A stretch of 64,000 nucleotides of DNA from Roseibium sediminis (GTDB taxonomy: Bacteria > Pseudomonadota > Alphaproteobacteria > Rhizobiales > Stappiaceae), in contig NZ_VXDB01000009.1 in NCBI RefSeq assembly GCF_008711325.1, positions 62,001-126,000 of the forward strand, given 5' to 3'. Shown here piece by piece: positions 35,769 through 46,004 of this stretch; positions within the stretch are counted from its first letter, which is position 1, and every line of letters starts with the position of its first letter. Position numbers and translations under genes: made by a program. The notes below the pieces were generated by a model. That model had not been told where the DNA came from. It was given only the letters and a program-made list of their open reading frames with translations, and did no database searches.

Positions 35769-36110
35769 TCAGATCGTGAAGCTTGTTCCGCAGCCGCAGC
35801 CTGCAACCGCATTCGGATTGTTGATCTGGAATGACTGGCCGATCAGATCGTCAACAAAGTCGATCTCCGAGCCTGCCATGTATTGCAGCGAAATGCTGTC
35901 AACGAGAACGGTGATGCCGTTCTTGACGATTGCCAGATCATCGTCTTCGCGAGACTGCACGAGGTCATATTTATACTGCAGTCCCGAACAGCCGCCGCCT
36001 TCCACACTGACACGCAGCATGCTGCCCTCGGGTTCTGCTGACAGAATTTTAGCGATCCGCTTGGCAGCGCGGTCGCTGACTGTTACGGGATGTTCAAGCG
36101 TTTCGGTCAT
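35769..36110 (-). CDS. erpA: A-type Fe-S insertion protein ErpA
   Basis: A 113-residue A-type carrier. Cysteines for cluster binding are in EGGGCSGLQYKY and the C-terminal AGCGCGTSF. It differs from SufA (24573-24950) in having the GGGCSGLQY form and no C-terminal tail, features of ErpA/IscA. It delivers clusters to apoproteins. It is divergent from the dGTPase gene, a neighbourhood often seen in alphaproteobacteria (erpA next to dgt and xth). Confidence 0.9.
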   Translation of the reverse strand: MTETLEHPVTVSDRAAKRIAKILSAEPEGSMLRVSVEGGGCSGLQYKYDLVQSREDDDLAIVKNGITVLVDSISLQYMAGSEIDFVDDLIGQSFQINNPNAVAGCGCGTSFTI

Positions 36111-36305
36111 CGCCTTGCCTTGATTCTCTCTGCTTCTGCCCTGTAGTCAGGGCGCCGCGAAAAAGCTGACTTCAATGCATAGGTATGATGCAAGGCCTCA
36201 GGCGTCAATGATACGCCCCGACAACCGGCGTATCAGCAAGGGATAATTCAATAATTGATCATCGGCAGCGACCTTGCGCCATGATCAGACTACCGGTGGG
36301 AAGAC

Positions 36306-37523
36306 ATGAGACCAGGTATCGGGTATGGCGCGCAACCTTTGGCGGACTATGCCGAGCATCCCGGAGAGAGCAGGGGGCGGCTTGTGCCGGAACCCGAAAG
36401 CCCGACCCGCACGCCCTATCAGCGGGATCGCGACCGGATCATCCACTCTTCCGCGTTTCGTCGCCTGAAGCACAAGACGCAGGTGTTCGTCTATCATGAA
36501 GGCGACCACTTCCGGACGCGTCTTACGCATACGATTGAAGTGTCCCAGATTGCGCGTGCGCTTGCTCGTGCGCTCAAGCTGGACGAAGACCTCGCCGAAT
36601 GCCTTGCGCTGGCCCACGACCTTGGCCATACGCCCTTCGGGCATGAGGGTGAGGATGTCATGCATGAATGCATGGCGCCTTATGACGGGTTCGATCACAA
36701 TGCCCAGTCCTTGCGGGTCGTAACCCATCTGGAACAGCGCTACGCAGAGTTCAATGGGTTGAACCTGTCCTGGGAAACCCTTGAGGGGCTGGTCAAGCAC
36801 AATGGACCGCTCGTATCACCGGATGGCAAGCCGCTAGGCAAGTTCGCCGGTTCCCAATTGCCCTTTGCCATTCGCGAATATGCAAAGCAACAGGATTTGT
36901 TGTTTGACACGTGGCCGGGCGGCGAGGCGCAGGCCGCCGCCATTGCCGATGACATTGCCTATGATGCGCATGATCTGGATGATGGCCTCAGAGCCGGGCT
37001 CATCAAGGTGGATGACCTCCGGGACGTGCCATTCCTGCGTGCGATCCTTGAGGAAGTCGACGGCAAGTATCCCGGACTTGAAGAACAGCGCCGCATTCAC
37101 GAGATTGTCCGCCGCTCGATCACCCGCATGGTGGAAGACGTCATCAATCAGGGCTTCAGGCAGCTTGAAAAGCACAAGCCGTCATCGGCAGACGATATCC
37201 GCAAGGCCGGGGAGTGCATGGTGACATTCTCGCAAGAAATGGCTGCTGCAGAACGGGAAGTGAAGGCGTTTCTCTTTGCCCGTGTTTACCGCCACCCGGA
37301 TGTTCTGGCTGTCCGCAAGCTGGTGGCAGGTGTCGTGCGCGATCTTTTTGCAAAGTTCCACGGGGGGCCCGATGTCATGCCGTCGCCATGGAACAGGGGC
37401 GTGGATACCATGAGCGAAGCAGCGCGTGCCCGCAGGGTATGCGACTACATTGCCGGGATGACGGATCGTTATGCGATCGATGAGCATCGACGTCTGTTTG
37501 ACCATACGCCTGAATTGGGGTAG
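36306..37523 (+). CDS. dgt: deoxyguanosinetriphosphate triphosphohydrolase-like protein
   Basis: A 405-residue HD-domain dNTP triphosphohydrolase. Metal-binding motifs are FRTRLTHTIEVSQIAR (first histidine) and ALAHDLGHTPFGHEGED (HD), with the later DDIAYDAHDLDDG aspartate. Proteins of this length class cleave dNTPs to nucleoside and triphosphate and help control nucleotide pools. The N-terminal ESPTRTPYQRDRDRIIHSSA stretch is typical. argS follows 93 bases downstream, a conserved alphaproteobacterial pair. Confidence 0.93.
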   Translation: MRPGIGYGAQPLADYAEHPGESRGRLVPEPESPTRTPYQRDRDRIIHSSAFRRLKHKTQVFVYHEGDHFRTRLTHTIEVSQIARALARALKLDEDLAECLALAHDLGHTPFGHEGEDVMHECMAPYDGFDHNAQSLRVVTHLEQRYAEFNGLNLSWETLEGLVKHNGPLVSPDGKPLGKFAGSQLPFAIREYAKQQDLLFDTWPGGEAQAAAIADDIAYDAHDLDDGLRAGLIKVDDLRDVPFLRAILEEVDGKYPGLEEQRRIHEIVRRSITRMVEDVINQGFRQLEKHKPSSADDIRKAGECMVTFSQEMAAAEREVKAFLFARVYRHPDVLAVRKLVAGVVRDLFAKFHGGPDVMPSPWNRGVDTMSEAARARRVCDYIAGMTDRYAIDEHRRLFDHTPELG

Positions 37524-37616
37524 GCCCTCGCGATCAATTCGTCATGCCTGCAACACCAAGGTGATAAACTGCGGTGAGCGGGCCTTTTGTGCAAATCGAG
37601 ATACCGGTCGGCGGTC

Positions 37617-39386
37617 ATGAACATCTTCACTGAGTTTTCCGGGCGCGTGCAGCAGGCGCTTGGCAGGTTGGACCTCAAAACACAGGACGGCGGTGCGCCC
37701 GACCTGTCCCGCGTTACGGTCGAATCGCCGCGAGACCCGGCTCATGGGGATCTCGCCACCAACGCGGCCATGGTGCTGTCGAAACAAGTCGGCATGAAGC
37801 CGCGCGATCTTGCCGAGAAACTTGCCGAACTGCTCAGGGCTGATCCGGACATTCAGGAAGTGGATGTGGCCGGACCCGGCTTCATCAACTTTCGGCTCGC
37901 CCATTCCATGTGGCAGAGCGTTCTGAAGTCGATCCTGGAGAAGGGCGTCGACTTTGGCCGCTCGACACTAGGCGGTGGCAAGAAGACGAACGTGGAGTAT
38001 GTGTCCGCGAACCCGACCGGCCCGATGCATGTCGGCCACACGCGGGGTGCCGTTGTTGGCGATGTTCTGGCAAATCTTCTGGACTATGCCGGCTTTGACG
38101 TCACGCGCGAATATTACATCAATGATGCCGGTTCCCAGATTGAAACCCTGGCGCGCTCTGCGTTCCTGCGATACCGCGAAGCGCTTGGCGAGGACATTGG
38201 CGAGATCCCTGCAGGGTTCTATCCGGGTGACTACCTGAAGCCGGTCGGCGAGAAACTCGCTGCCGAGTACAAGGATGGCTTGAAGCAGAAGCCGGAAGAG
38301 GAATGGCTGCCAATCGTCAAGGATCTGGCCGTTTCCATGATGATGGACATGATCCGGGAGGATCTGGCCTGTCTCAATGTTCATCACGACGTGTTCTTCT
38401 CCGAGCGCACGCTCCATAGCCGCGATGGGGTCAACGGCTCTAAGATCGATGAAATGCTCGACAGCCTGCGCGAGCGGGATCTCGTCTATCAGGGCACCTT
38501 GCCACCACCCAAGGGTGAGGTTCCGGAGGATTGGGAAGACCGCGAGCAGACCCTGTTCCGTGCCAGCGACTATGGCGACGACACTGATCGAGCGCTCAAG
38601 AAGTCCGATGGCACCTACACCTATTTTGCCGCTGACGTTGCCTATTTCCGTGACAAGTTCCAGCGCGGCTTTGAGGACATGATCTATGTTCTTGGTGCTG
38701 ACCACAGCGGGTATGCCAAGCGCCTTCAGGCCGTGGGCAAGGCTGTGTCCGATGGCAAGGCTGACGTTGTTGTGCGTTTCTGCCAGTTGGTGAAACTCTT
38801 CAAGGGCGGTGAGCCGTTCAAGATGTCCAAGCGGTCAGGTGATTTCGTGACCCTTCGCGATGTTGTTGAAGAGGTCGGGCGCGGTCCGGTCCGCTTCATG
38901 ATGCTTTACCGGAAAAATGATGCCCCGCTGGATTTCGACTTCCAGAAGGTTACCGAACAGTCGAAAGACAACCCGGTGTTTTATGTCCAGTATGGACATG
39001 CCCGGTGCTGTTCGGTTCTGCGGCAGTCAAAGGAAGATATTCCGGGTCTCCAGGTGACCGAATCTGACCTTGCTGGCGTCGATTTTTCTGACCTTACTGA
39101 TTCGGGTGAATTGGAACTTTTGGCCAAATTGGCGCTGTGGCCGAAGATTGTGGAGGCGTCAGCCGAAACACATGAACCACATAGAATCGCCTTTTACCTG
39201 TACGATCTCGCCAGTTCCTTGCATGCGCAATGGAATAAAGGCAAGGATTTGCCGCAATTACGTTTTATTAACGCTGATAATACCAAATTAACTTTGGCAC
39301 GGCTCGCGATGGTCCGGGCAGTGTCGCTGGTTATCGAGTCTGGTTTGTCAATTCTCGGAGTCGATGCACCGCAGGAAATGCGCTGA
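37617..39386 (+). CDS. argS: arginyl-tRNA synthetase
   Basis: A 589-residue class Ia arginyl-tRNA synthetase. The HIGH motif is [17 protein letters not shown] and the KMSKS-like motif is [10 protein letters not shown]; the N-terminal arginine-tRNA additional domain covers about residues 1-100 and the DALR anticodon-binding domain the last 110. The ATG at 37617 gives [15 protein letters not shown], the family start. The last 300 bases are unusually AT-rich (22 G or C in 60 at 39241-39300) compared with the rest of the gene. A SPOR-domain gene follows, as in many relatives. Confidence 0.97.
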   Translation: MNIFTEFSGRVQQALGRLDLKTQDGGAPDLSRVTVESPRDPAHGDLATNAAMVLSKQVGMKPRDLAEKLAELLRADPDIQEVDVAGPGFINFRLAHSMWQSVLKSILEKGVDFGRSTLGGGKKTNVEYVSANPTGPMHVGHTRGAVVGDVLANLLDYAGFDVTREYYINDAGSQIETLARSAFLRYREALGEDIGEIPAGFYPGDYLKPVGEKLAAEYKDGLKQKPEEEWLPIVKDLAVSMMMDMIREDLACLNVHHDVFFSERTLHSRDGVNGSKIDEMLDSLRERDLVYQGTLPPPKGEVPEDWEDREQTLFRASDYGDDTDRALKKSDGTYTYFAADVAYFRDKFQRGFEDMIYVLGADHSGYAKRLQAVGKAVSDGKADVVVRFCQLVKLFKGGEPFKMSKRSGDFVTLRDVVEEVGRGPVRFMMLYRKNDAPLDFDFQKVTEQSKDNPVFYVQYGHARCCSVLRQSKEDIPGLQVTESDLAGVDFSDLTDSGELELLAKLALWPKIVEASAETHEPHRIAFYLYDLASSLHAQWNKGKDLPQLRFINADNTKLTLARLAMVRAVSLVIESGLSILGVDAPQEMR

Positions 39387-39466
39387 AAATTGCGTTATCG
39401 GGACTTGTCGTCTAGCTTTGTGCTGAAGGAGGGCAAGAAGTTGTTTGGCCGGATCACAGTCTATCG

Positions 39467-42223
39467 ATGGTAAAAGATTTCGGAACACCTTCACAGGGCT
39501 CTCAGCCTGCCCAAGACGGCGGCGAAGACGAAACACGCGTTGCGCTGGATGATCCGCTCCTTGAGCTGGCGCGGATCGTTCATCAGAACAATCAGACGGG
39601 GGGCTCGGTGACAAGCAATCGCGTTGGCAACACCGATTACTTTGCTGACCTTGATGAGGTTATTCCGGGCTTTGCGCGTGAAGCGCGCAGGATCGGCGAT
39701 CAACCGGATGCTCAGGGTCGGATAGAACCGGATTTCACAGCCTTCCGTGAACCTGTGCGGACACCGGCGGAGCAACAGCAACAGCCCGTCGACGATGTCG
39801 TTTCCGAGGAATACTACGAAGAACAGGTCGACAACGGTGCTGACGACATCATTGCCGAAGTTGATCACGGATATAGTGCGCAGCCTGCAGACAGATCTTT
39901 TATTCCAACCGATCCGTTTGTTGCGAGCTTGCAGCGCGAGTTTGCCAACGATCTGGGCATCGGCCTGACCGACGAGCAACCAGCTGAACAGCCTGTGCAG
40001 CAGCCGAAAAGCCGTACCGCTCCGCAGATCCACCTTTCTCCCGAAGACCTTCTGGGGGATATGGCTAACAGCGATTTCCTGTCTGCCGAGGAGTTCGAAC
40101 CGGAAGCGCCTGTGCAGGTAGAGGCTCCTTCTCAGCCTGCTCGTGAAGAAGCTGCTATTCCCGGTTTCATGGCCAATGCATTTGCGGCCTCCAAGCCACG
40201 GGTGACCGAAGAAGCGCCGAGTGCCGGTTATTCCCAGACTCAGGAATTCGGTGCCGATTTTGCCGCTGCGATGGAGGACGAGCTGATCGGCGCGTTCCGC
40301 CAGTCTTTCGGGCCGCAAGGCCAGACTGCTGTGGCAATGCCGGACGCTGACCCGATCGAAGCGGATGCCGACGACCACTCCGGTTTTGAGCCTGAATTCG
40401 AACCGGTACCGGAACCGGAAGTCATGCGACAGCCGCAGGGTCCTGCTCCTGTTGTTCCGCCACTGGAAATGCCCAAGGCGAGCTACGAAACTTCAAGGTC
40501 TTTCCTGGCAGAACCCAAAGCACCGGTGCAGGCCCAAGTGGAAGCTGAGCCGACACCGCCGGAAGTGAAGGCTGATCCGCTGGATATCCTTGCGCGCATG
40601 GCAAGCCGTCCGTCTCCATCCCCTGCAACGGAAGTTACACGGGAGGTGGATGAACCTCGTTCGGCTGCGGCGCATATTGCGCCAGTGCCACCGCAACGAA
40701 AAGTGCCGACACCGGCCGAGTTTTCGCTTACGGATATTGCCGACGAAGAACCTGCATCCTCGCAGGAAGAAGAATTTGATTCCCTTTTTGCAGAGCTGGA
40801 CCCGCCCAAACGGGAAGTGCCTGCCGAGCCGGTGGTAAAGCCACAGGTCGCTTCAAGTCAGGAAGAAATGGCGCGTTCCTATCATCAAGAGCCCCGATTT
40901 GACGATTTCCGTGCCTCGAGGGCGCCCGCTTCACCGGTCAATGACGACATAGACGATATGGCGTGGCCCGCAGCTGCGTCCGCTGTTCCGCAGATTGAGG
41001 ATGACGAAACGCCTCCGCCGCCGGAAGGCTATGACCTTGATGCCGTTGCAAAGGCGATGCAGGAAAGCGACCCCAGCCTTGATGGGTCCGGTGTCCTGCC
41101 GCCACATCCTCGCCAGCAACGCGCGGCAGCACCTGCCGAAAAGCCGAAGTCCCGCAAGGGGATCATGGCAGCGGCGGCAGTGCTGGGTGTTGCCGTTCTG
41201 GGCGGTGGTGCCTTCATGTTCATGGATTCCGACGGGATTGAAGCGCCGAGCGGCGCGCCGCCCATTATCGCGGGCATTCAAGGTCCCCTCAAGATCATGC
41301 CGGACGCAACGACCGTGGATGCGGATCCTGATGGCTCCAAGCTTATATATGATCGGGTTGGCGGCAACGAGGACACGTCCAACGAACGTTTGATCCTGCC
41401 CGACACACCGAAACCGGCTGAACTTCCGCCCGCACCTGAAAATGCGACCGGAGCTGATCCGCTTGTTCCGGGCGCGCCGAAACGTGTCCGCACGGTTATT
41501 GTTCGACCAGACGGCACGATTGTTCCCGGCGCAGATGCCAATGGATCGGCTCCTCGTGTAATCAGCACAGTTCCTGTGACCATCAATCCTGGAACCCAGC
41601 CGGCTCCAACGCCTGCGGCTCCGACGAACCCGGTACAGACTACAGCTGTCGACCCGGCGGCTGTTGCGCCTGCAAATGGCGGGCAGCCAGCGATCGTGAC
41701 GACAACACCTGTCGACACGACCACGGTCACAACGGTGCCTGTGACGCCGGAAGGCGTGGCAGCTGAGGTTGTCGACCAAAGCCAGGCCGTATCGGTAACA
41801 CCGCGCCGCAAGCCGGCTGCACCTGTTCAGGTTGCGACCGCTCCGGTCGTTGTCACTCCGGTCCAGACGCAGACAAATCCTGCGCCGTCGCGCCCGTCAG
41901 GTCCGCTTGATCTGTCCAATCCGGGCCCTGCTCCGGTCGTTACACAACCAGTTTCCACCGGAGGCTCGATTGCAGCTGGAACCTATGTGGTTCAGGTGAC
42001 GTCGCAGCGTACCGAAGGAGCGGCCCGTGATGCCTATCAGGGCCTGCAGCGGCGCTATCCGGGTGTTCTGGGCAGTGTGAACGCGGTTATCGTTCGAGCC
42101 GACCTCGGTGATCGCGGCACGTTCTATCGGGCCCGCATTCCGGCGAACTCCCGCGCTCAGGCAATCTCGCTTTGCGAAAGCCTGAAGTCAGCCGGTGGAG
42201 ATTGCTTCGTACGCCAGAACTGA
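39467..42223 (+). CDS. SPOR-domain inner-membrane protein
   Basis: A 918-residue protein. Residues 1-560 are a long acidic, Pro/Glu-rich cytoplasmic region of low complexity; a single membrane span is at about 565-585 (GIMAAAAVLGVAVLGGGAFM); then a Pro/Thr/Val-rich periplasmic stretch leads to a SPOR domain at about 840-918 starting GTYVVQVTSQRTEGAARDAY. SPOR domains bind denuded peptidoglycan at division septa, so a role in cell division or septal remodelling is likely. The position between argS and nagZ is conserved in related bacteria. The long acidic region is typical and varies in length. Confidence 0.88.
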   Translation: MVKDFGTPSQGSQPAQDGGEDETRVALDDPLLELARIVHQNNQTGGSVTSNRVGNTDYFADLDEVIPGFAREARRIGDQPDAQGRIEPDFTAFREPVRTPAEQQQQPVDDVVSEEYYEEQVDNGADDIIAEVDHGYSAQPADRSFIPTDPFVASLQREFANDLGIGLTDEQPAEQPVQQPKSRTAPQIHLSPEDLLGDMANSDFLSAEEFEPEAPVQVEAPSQPAREEAAIPGFMANAFAASKPRVTEEAPSAGYSQTQEFGADFAAAMEDELIGAFRQSFGPQGQTAVAMPDADPIEADADDHSGFEPEFEPVPEPEVMRQPQGPAPVVPPLEMPKASYETSRSFLAEPKAPVQAQVEAEPTPPEVKADPLDILARMASRPSPSPATEVTREVDEPRSAAAHIAPVPPQRKVPTPAEFSLTDIADEEPASSQEEEFDSLFAELDPPKREVPAEPVVKPQVASSQEEMARSYHQEPRFDDFRASRAPASPVNDDIDDMAWPAAASAVPQIEDDETPPPPEGYDLDAVAKAMQESDPSLDGSGVLPPHPRQQRAAAPAEKPKSRKGIMAAAAVLGVAVLGGGAFMFMDSDGIEAPSGAPPIIAGIQGPLKIMPDATTVDADPDGSKLIYDRVGGNEDTSNERLILPDTPKPAELPPAPENATGADPLVPGAPKRVRTVIVRPDGTIVPGADANGSAPRVISTVPVTINPGTQPAPTPAAPTNPVQTTAVDPAAVAPANGGQPAIVTTTPVDTTTVTTVPVTPEGVAAEVVDQSQAVSVTPRRKPAAPVQVATAPVVVTPVQTQTNPAPSRPSGPLDLSNPGPAPVVTQPVSTGGSIAAGTYVVQVTSQRTEGAARDAYQGLQRRYPGVLGSVNAVIVRADLGDRGTFYRARIPANSRAQAISLCESLKSAGGDCFVRQN

Positions 42224-42243
42224 TCATCAGTCGTTTGAAATAG

Positions 42244-42272
42244 AAAAGGCCGCTCCGTTGGGGCGGCCTTTT
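42244..42272. terminator. bidirectional terminator between the SPOR gene and the esterase gene
   Basis: AAAAGGCCGC and GCGGCCTTTT form a 10-bp stem with a nine-base loop between two convergent genes; the A/T-rich ends serve both strands. Confidence 0.9.
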
Positions 42273-42297
42273 CAGTTTCAGGTGTCGCCAAGTCTGC

Positions 42298-43308
42298 TCA
42301 GCTCAGCGCCTTGGCGAGAAACGGCAGACTTCTGTCCATCCGGTAATCGATTGAGGAGTGGTTGTCATCGAACTCCTCATAGACATGGTCGACGCCGGCG
42401 GCTTCCAGTTTCCTGGTGAGGCGACGGGCTCCATAGACAAGATTGTACTGGTCTACCGTGCCGCAATCTATCCATAGGCCCTTCAGCGATTTGAGCGCGT
42501 CGGTATGGTGGTCGGCCATATGGACCGGATCCCATTTCAGCCATGCGTCCCAGCGATCCTGATCGAGCTCACAGGTTTCCGAATCGACCGGCAGGCGAAT
42601 GCCGCAGAAGACGGACGGGTCCGGATCCGGGTCATAGGTTGCGGCCATGGCAAAGGTCATCAGGTCGTGAAAGGCACCGCCCGGATATTTCGGTCCCTTT
42701 TCGAAGTCGGTGACAAATGCTTCCACCGAGCCTTTACGGGCTATCGCACGCAGCGCGCTCGGCATTTCGGGAAGGTAGCAAAGCTCGAACGCCATGTCGC
42801 CGGAATGGCATGCCGCAGCGGACCAAACGTCTGCATGAAGCATGGCATGGACGATGGAGCCATAACCACCGGAGGATTTTCCGAACACGCCGCGCTTGCC
42901 GGGGCCACCGCAGCCAAATGTGCTTTCCACGGCCTCCAGCATTTCTGTCGTCAGCCACGTTGCCCAGGGGCCCATGGAGAGACTGTCGATATATTGGTTC
43001 CCACCGAGACGGGTGAAGCAATCGGGGAAGGCAACGGCGACAGGCGGCATGGCGCCTTCGTGAATGAGCCTGTCGACCCGCTCGGGCACGTTTTCACCAA
43101 AGTTCTTCCAGTTGACGTGGGCCGGACCGCCGGATGTATATCCGACCAGATCGACAAGCAGGGGCAGGTCTTCGCCCGAATGTCCGGCGGGAATGTAAAC
43201 AATGATCTCCCGCGTTGCCGCGTCCCCAAGTCGGTTGTCAGCCAGCATTTCGGATTCGATCGTGAGCCGGTGCAGGGTTCCTGCGGGAATGTCCGGATGG
43301 AAACGCAT
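42298..43308 (-). CDS. putative esterase of the alpha/beta hydrolase fold
   Basis: A 336-residue esterase D/enterochelin-esterase-like protein. The nucleophile is in GVFGKSSGGYGSI, the acid in DCGTVDQYNLVYG, and the histidine in DDNHSSIDYRMD, so the catalytic triad is complete. The N-terminal 40 residues form a beta-rich start (REIIVYIPAG) typical of this class. No signal peptide is present. The natural substrate is unknown. It converges on the SPOR gene and is divergent from nagZ. Confidence 0.82.
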   Translation of the reverse strand: MRFHPDIPAGTLHRLTIESEMLADNRLGDAATREIIVYIPAGHSGEDLPLLVDLVGYTSGGPAHVNWKNFGENVPERVDRLIHEGAMPPVAVAFPDCFTRLGGNQYIDSLSMGPWATWLTTEMLEAVESTFGCGGPGKRGVFGKSSGGYGSIVHAMLHADVWSAAACHSGDMAFELCYLPEMPSALRAIARKGSVEAFVTDFEKGPKYPGGAFHDLMTFAMAATYDPDPDPSVFCGIRLPVDSETCELDQDRWDAWLKWDPVHMADHHTDALKSLKGLWIDCGTVDQYNLVYGARRLTRKLEAAGVDHVYEEFDDNHSSIDYRMDRSLPFLAKALS

Positions 43309-43421
43309 AAAATTCTCCTGACGTCTTGAAACCTGTTCCTTTCATTGCAAAGCCTTTATGAGCTTAGCAAGGGCCGAACGTCGTTTTGGCACAACCACGC
43401 GAACCGGGATCACGATTTTCC

Positions 43422-44441
43422 ATGGCAAAGGCATTTATCAGCGGGTGTTCAGGGCAGGCGCTCACGAACGAGGAAGTGATGTTCTTCAAGTCCGAGGACC
43501 CTTGGGGCCTGATCCTGTTTCGCCGCAACATTGATAACCCGCAACAGGTGAGGGACCTGACCAGATCGTTTCGGGACGCTGTCGGACGTGATGATGCACC
43601 GGTGCTGATCGATCAGGAAGGGGGACGGGTCATGCGGCTGCGTCCGCCGCATTGGCCGTCCTTTCCGCCGCAAAAGCTGTTTGGAGACTTGTTCCTGACC
43701 GAGCCGAAACGGGCGAGGGAGGCTGCGTTTCTCGGTGCGCGGTTGATTGCCCATGAACTGCGTGACCTCGGGATAAATGTTGATTGCCTTCCGTGCCTCG
43801 ATGTTTCCTTCCCTGAAACGGTGGATGCCATTGGCGACCGATCTCTTTCCGCCGATCCTGCCATTGTGGGTGATCTTGGCCGCAAGGTTTCAGAGGGATT
43901 GCTGGCCGGAGGTGTCCTGCCTGTCATCAAGCATCTTCCGGGGCATGGTCGCTCCCTGATCGACAGCCATCTTGATCTGCCGCGAATTCCCGCCGCGCTT
44001 GATGATCTGGAAATGGTCGATTTCAGCCCGTTCAAGGTGTTGGCCGACCTGCCACTCGCCATGACGGCGCATCTTCTCTATGAAACCATCGATCCGAATA
44101 CACCCGCGACCCAGAGCCAGAAGGTCATCGCCGAGATCATCCGCGGGGCGATCGGTTTTGACGGATGCCTGATGTCTGACGACATTTCCATGAAGGCGCT
44201 GGGTGGGGATATGTTGGATAGAGCCCGGAAAACCTTTGCTGCAGGTTGTGACATTGTGCTCCACTGCAACGGTGAAATAGCAGAAATGAAGGCTGTTGCC
44301 GCAGCTTCCCCGACCTTGGGTGGCAGGAGCCTTGAGCGCTGCGAAACAGCCCTGCGACGGATCTCTGCTCCAATTGCGGAGTTTGATGCAGGGGCGGCTC
44401 GCGCACGATTTGATGACCTGATCGCTCCCCTGGTTGCGTGA
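43422..44441 (+). CDS. nagZ: beta-N-acetylhexosaminidase NagZ
   Basis: A 339-residue family GH3 enzyme. Signatures are WGLILFRRNIDNPQQV, DQEGGRVMRLRPP, and VIKHLPGHGRSLIDSHLDLP, whose His-Asp-containing loop carries the general acid of NagZ; the nucleophile is in CLMSDDISMKAL. It removes N-acetylglucosamine from anhydro-muropeptides in the cytoplasm during cell-wall recycling. The ATG at 43422 was chosen; an upstream TTG at 43386 would add 12 residues without similarity. scpA follows after 57 bases. Confidence 0.94.
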   Translation: MAKAFISGCSGQALTNEEVMFFKSEDPWGLILFRRNIDNPQQVRDLTRSFRDAVGRDDAPVLIDQEGGRVMRLRPPHWPSFPPQKLFGDLFLTEPKRAREAAFLGARLIAHELRDLGINVDCLPCLDVSFPETVDAIGDRSLSADPAIVGDLGRKVSEGLLAGGVLPVIKHLPGHGRSLIDSHLDLPRIPAALDDLEMVDFSPFKVLADLPLAMTAHLLYETIDPNTPATQSQKVIAEIIRGAIGFDGCLMSDDISMKALGGDMLDRARKTFAAGCDIVLHCNGEIAEMKAVAAASPTLGGRSLERCETALRRISAPIAEFDAGAARARFDDLIAPLVA

Positions 44442-44498
44442 CGGGTGAGGCTGCTTGAGTATTGCGTCTGTCAACAGGCGGCCTGATGAGGGTTGATG

Positions 44499-45311
44499 AT
44501 GAGCAACGATGACTTCCACGACTTGCTGGACGGAAAGGAGCCCGGGAGCGAACGGGCGACGACAGATCCGTTGCTGGTTGTTGATGTCGACGGGTTCGAA
44601 GGTCCCCTTGATCTGCTGCTGACGCTTGCACGGAACCAGAAGGTGGATCTGGCGCGGATTTCTATTCTGGCGCTGGTGGAGCAGTATCTTCAGTTTGTCA
44701 CCGAAGCACGCAAGATGCGGCTGGAGCTTGCCGCAGACTATCTGGTCATGGCGGCCTGGCTTGCCTATCTGAAGTCCCGCCTGCTGCTGCCGGAGCAAAA
44801 GGATGATGAGGAGCCGACCGGTGAAGAACTGGCGGCTGCACTCGCATTCCGGCTGAAACGACTGGAGGCAATGCGCGGATGCGCCGACCGGCTGATGGCC
44901 AGAAACCGCTTGGGACGGGACATCTTTGCCCGTGGCGCACCGGAAACGATGAGCGTTGAACAAAAGAGCATCTGGTCGGCGACGATCTATGAGTTACTGA
45001 CGGCTTATGCCACTCAACGACAAAGACAATCGGTAACCTCGGTTCGGGTGTTGAGGCGCACTGTCTGGTCGCTGCAGGAAGCTCGCGAATTGCTGGTGCG
45101 GATGATCGGCAGGATCGGGGAGTGGGCCCCGATAACGAGTTATCTTCAGGACTACATGTATGACGACGAGAACTGGGCGACCGTCGTTGCCAGTACCTTT
45201 TCCGCGAGCCTTGAAATGGTGAGAGAAGGGCAGATTGAGCTGCGACAAAGCAGCCCCTTCGCGCCGGTTTATATTCGCGCCTGCCAGACGGAGACGAACC
45301 GTGGAACCTGA
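44499..45311 (+). CDS. scpA: segregation and condensation protein A
   Basis: A 270-residue kleisin subunit of the SMC-ScpAB condensin. The N-terminal SMC-neck-binding part reads VDGFEGPLDLLLTLARNQKV and is followed by YLVMAAWLAYLKSRLLLP; the C-terminal winged-helix part ends with GQIELRQ and a short tail. Together with ScpB and SMC it compacts and segregates the chromosome. Three stacked start codons (TTG 44493, ATG 44496, ATG 44499) exist; GAGGG at 44488-44492 is best spaced for 44499. It overlaps scpB by 11 bases. Confidence 0.94.
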   Translation: MSNDDFHDLLDGKEPGSERATTDPLLVVDVDGFEGPLDLLLTLARNQKVDLARISILALVEQYLQFVTEARKMRLELAADYLVMAAWLAYLKSRLLLPEQKDDEEPTGEELAAALAFRLKRLEAMRGCADRLMARNRLGRDIFARGAPETMSVEQKSIWSATIYELLTAYATQRQRQSVTSVRVLRRTVWSLQEARELLVRMIGRIGEWAPITSYLQDYMYDDENWATVVASTFSASLEMVREGQIELRQSSPFAPVYIRACQTETNRGT

Positions 45312-45999
45312 AGACCAGCTTCTGGAACTTGGAACGGACGGTCAGCTTGCAGTCGTCACAAAGCCGGATCGTGAAGGCGTCCGCATGGCTGAAGCGTTGC
45401 TGTTTGCATCTGCCGATCCCTTGTCTCGCGATGAGCTGGAGGCGCGTCTGCCGCGTGGGACCGATGTTGATGCGGTGATTTCAGAGTTGCGGCGAACCTA
45501 TTCGACACGCGGCGTCAATCTGGTTCCGGTGGCAGGCAAATGGTGTTTCAGAACGGCGGAAGACTTGTCATTTTTGATGAGGGAAAGCCTTGAAGAACAA
45601 AGGAAATTGTCCCGCGCCGCTTTGGAAACGCTTGCGATTATTGCCTATCACCAACCTGTGACGCGCGCCGAGATTGAAGAAATTCGCGGGGTATCCACAT
45701 CCAAAGGGACCCTTGATGTGCTGCTTGAAACGGGCTGGATTCGGATGCGCGGTCGTCGTAGAACCCCAGGTAGACCGGTAACCTACGGAACGACCGAAGA
45801 TTTTCTCATTCACTTCAGCCTTGAAAGCATCAAGGACTTACCGGGGGTTGAAGAGTTGAGAGGGGCAGGGCTGCTTGACAGCGCCATCCCAGCCTCTTTC
45901 ATGGTACCAACGCCCGATGACACGGAAGACTTGTCTGACGACGAGGACCCGCTGGATGACGGCTCCCTGTTTGATGATGCCGAGGATCGAGACACCTGA
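45301..45999 (+). CDS. scpB: segregation and condensation protein B
   Basis: A 232-residue ScpB with two winged-helix domains: MAEALLFASADPLSRDELEA starts the first, and SRAALETLAIIAYHQPVTRA with IRGVSTSKGTLDVLLETGWI forms the second. It binds ScpA as a dimer. The acidic C-terminus (DDTEDLSDDEDPLDD) is typical of alphaproteobacteria. The best start is a GTG at 45301, within the end of scpA, giving VEPEDQLLELG; no ATG lies before the conserved region. Confidence 0.93.
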   Translation: MEPEDQLLELGTDGQLAVVTKPDREGVRMAEALLFASADPLSRDELEARLPRGTDVDAVISELRRTYSTRGVNLVPVAGKWCFRTAEDLSFLMRESLEEQRKLSRAALETLAIIAYHQPVTRAEIEEIRGVSTSKGTLDVLLETGWIRMRGRRRTPGRPVTYGTTEDFLIHFSLESIKDLPGVEELRGAGLLDSAIPASFMVPTPDDTEDLSDDEDPLDDGSLFDDAEDRDT

Positions 46000-46004
46000 C
46001 CCAG

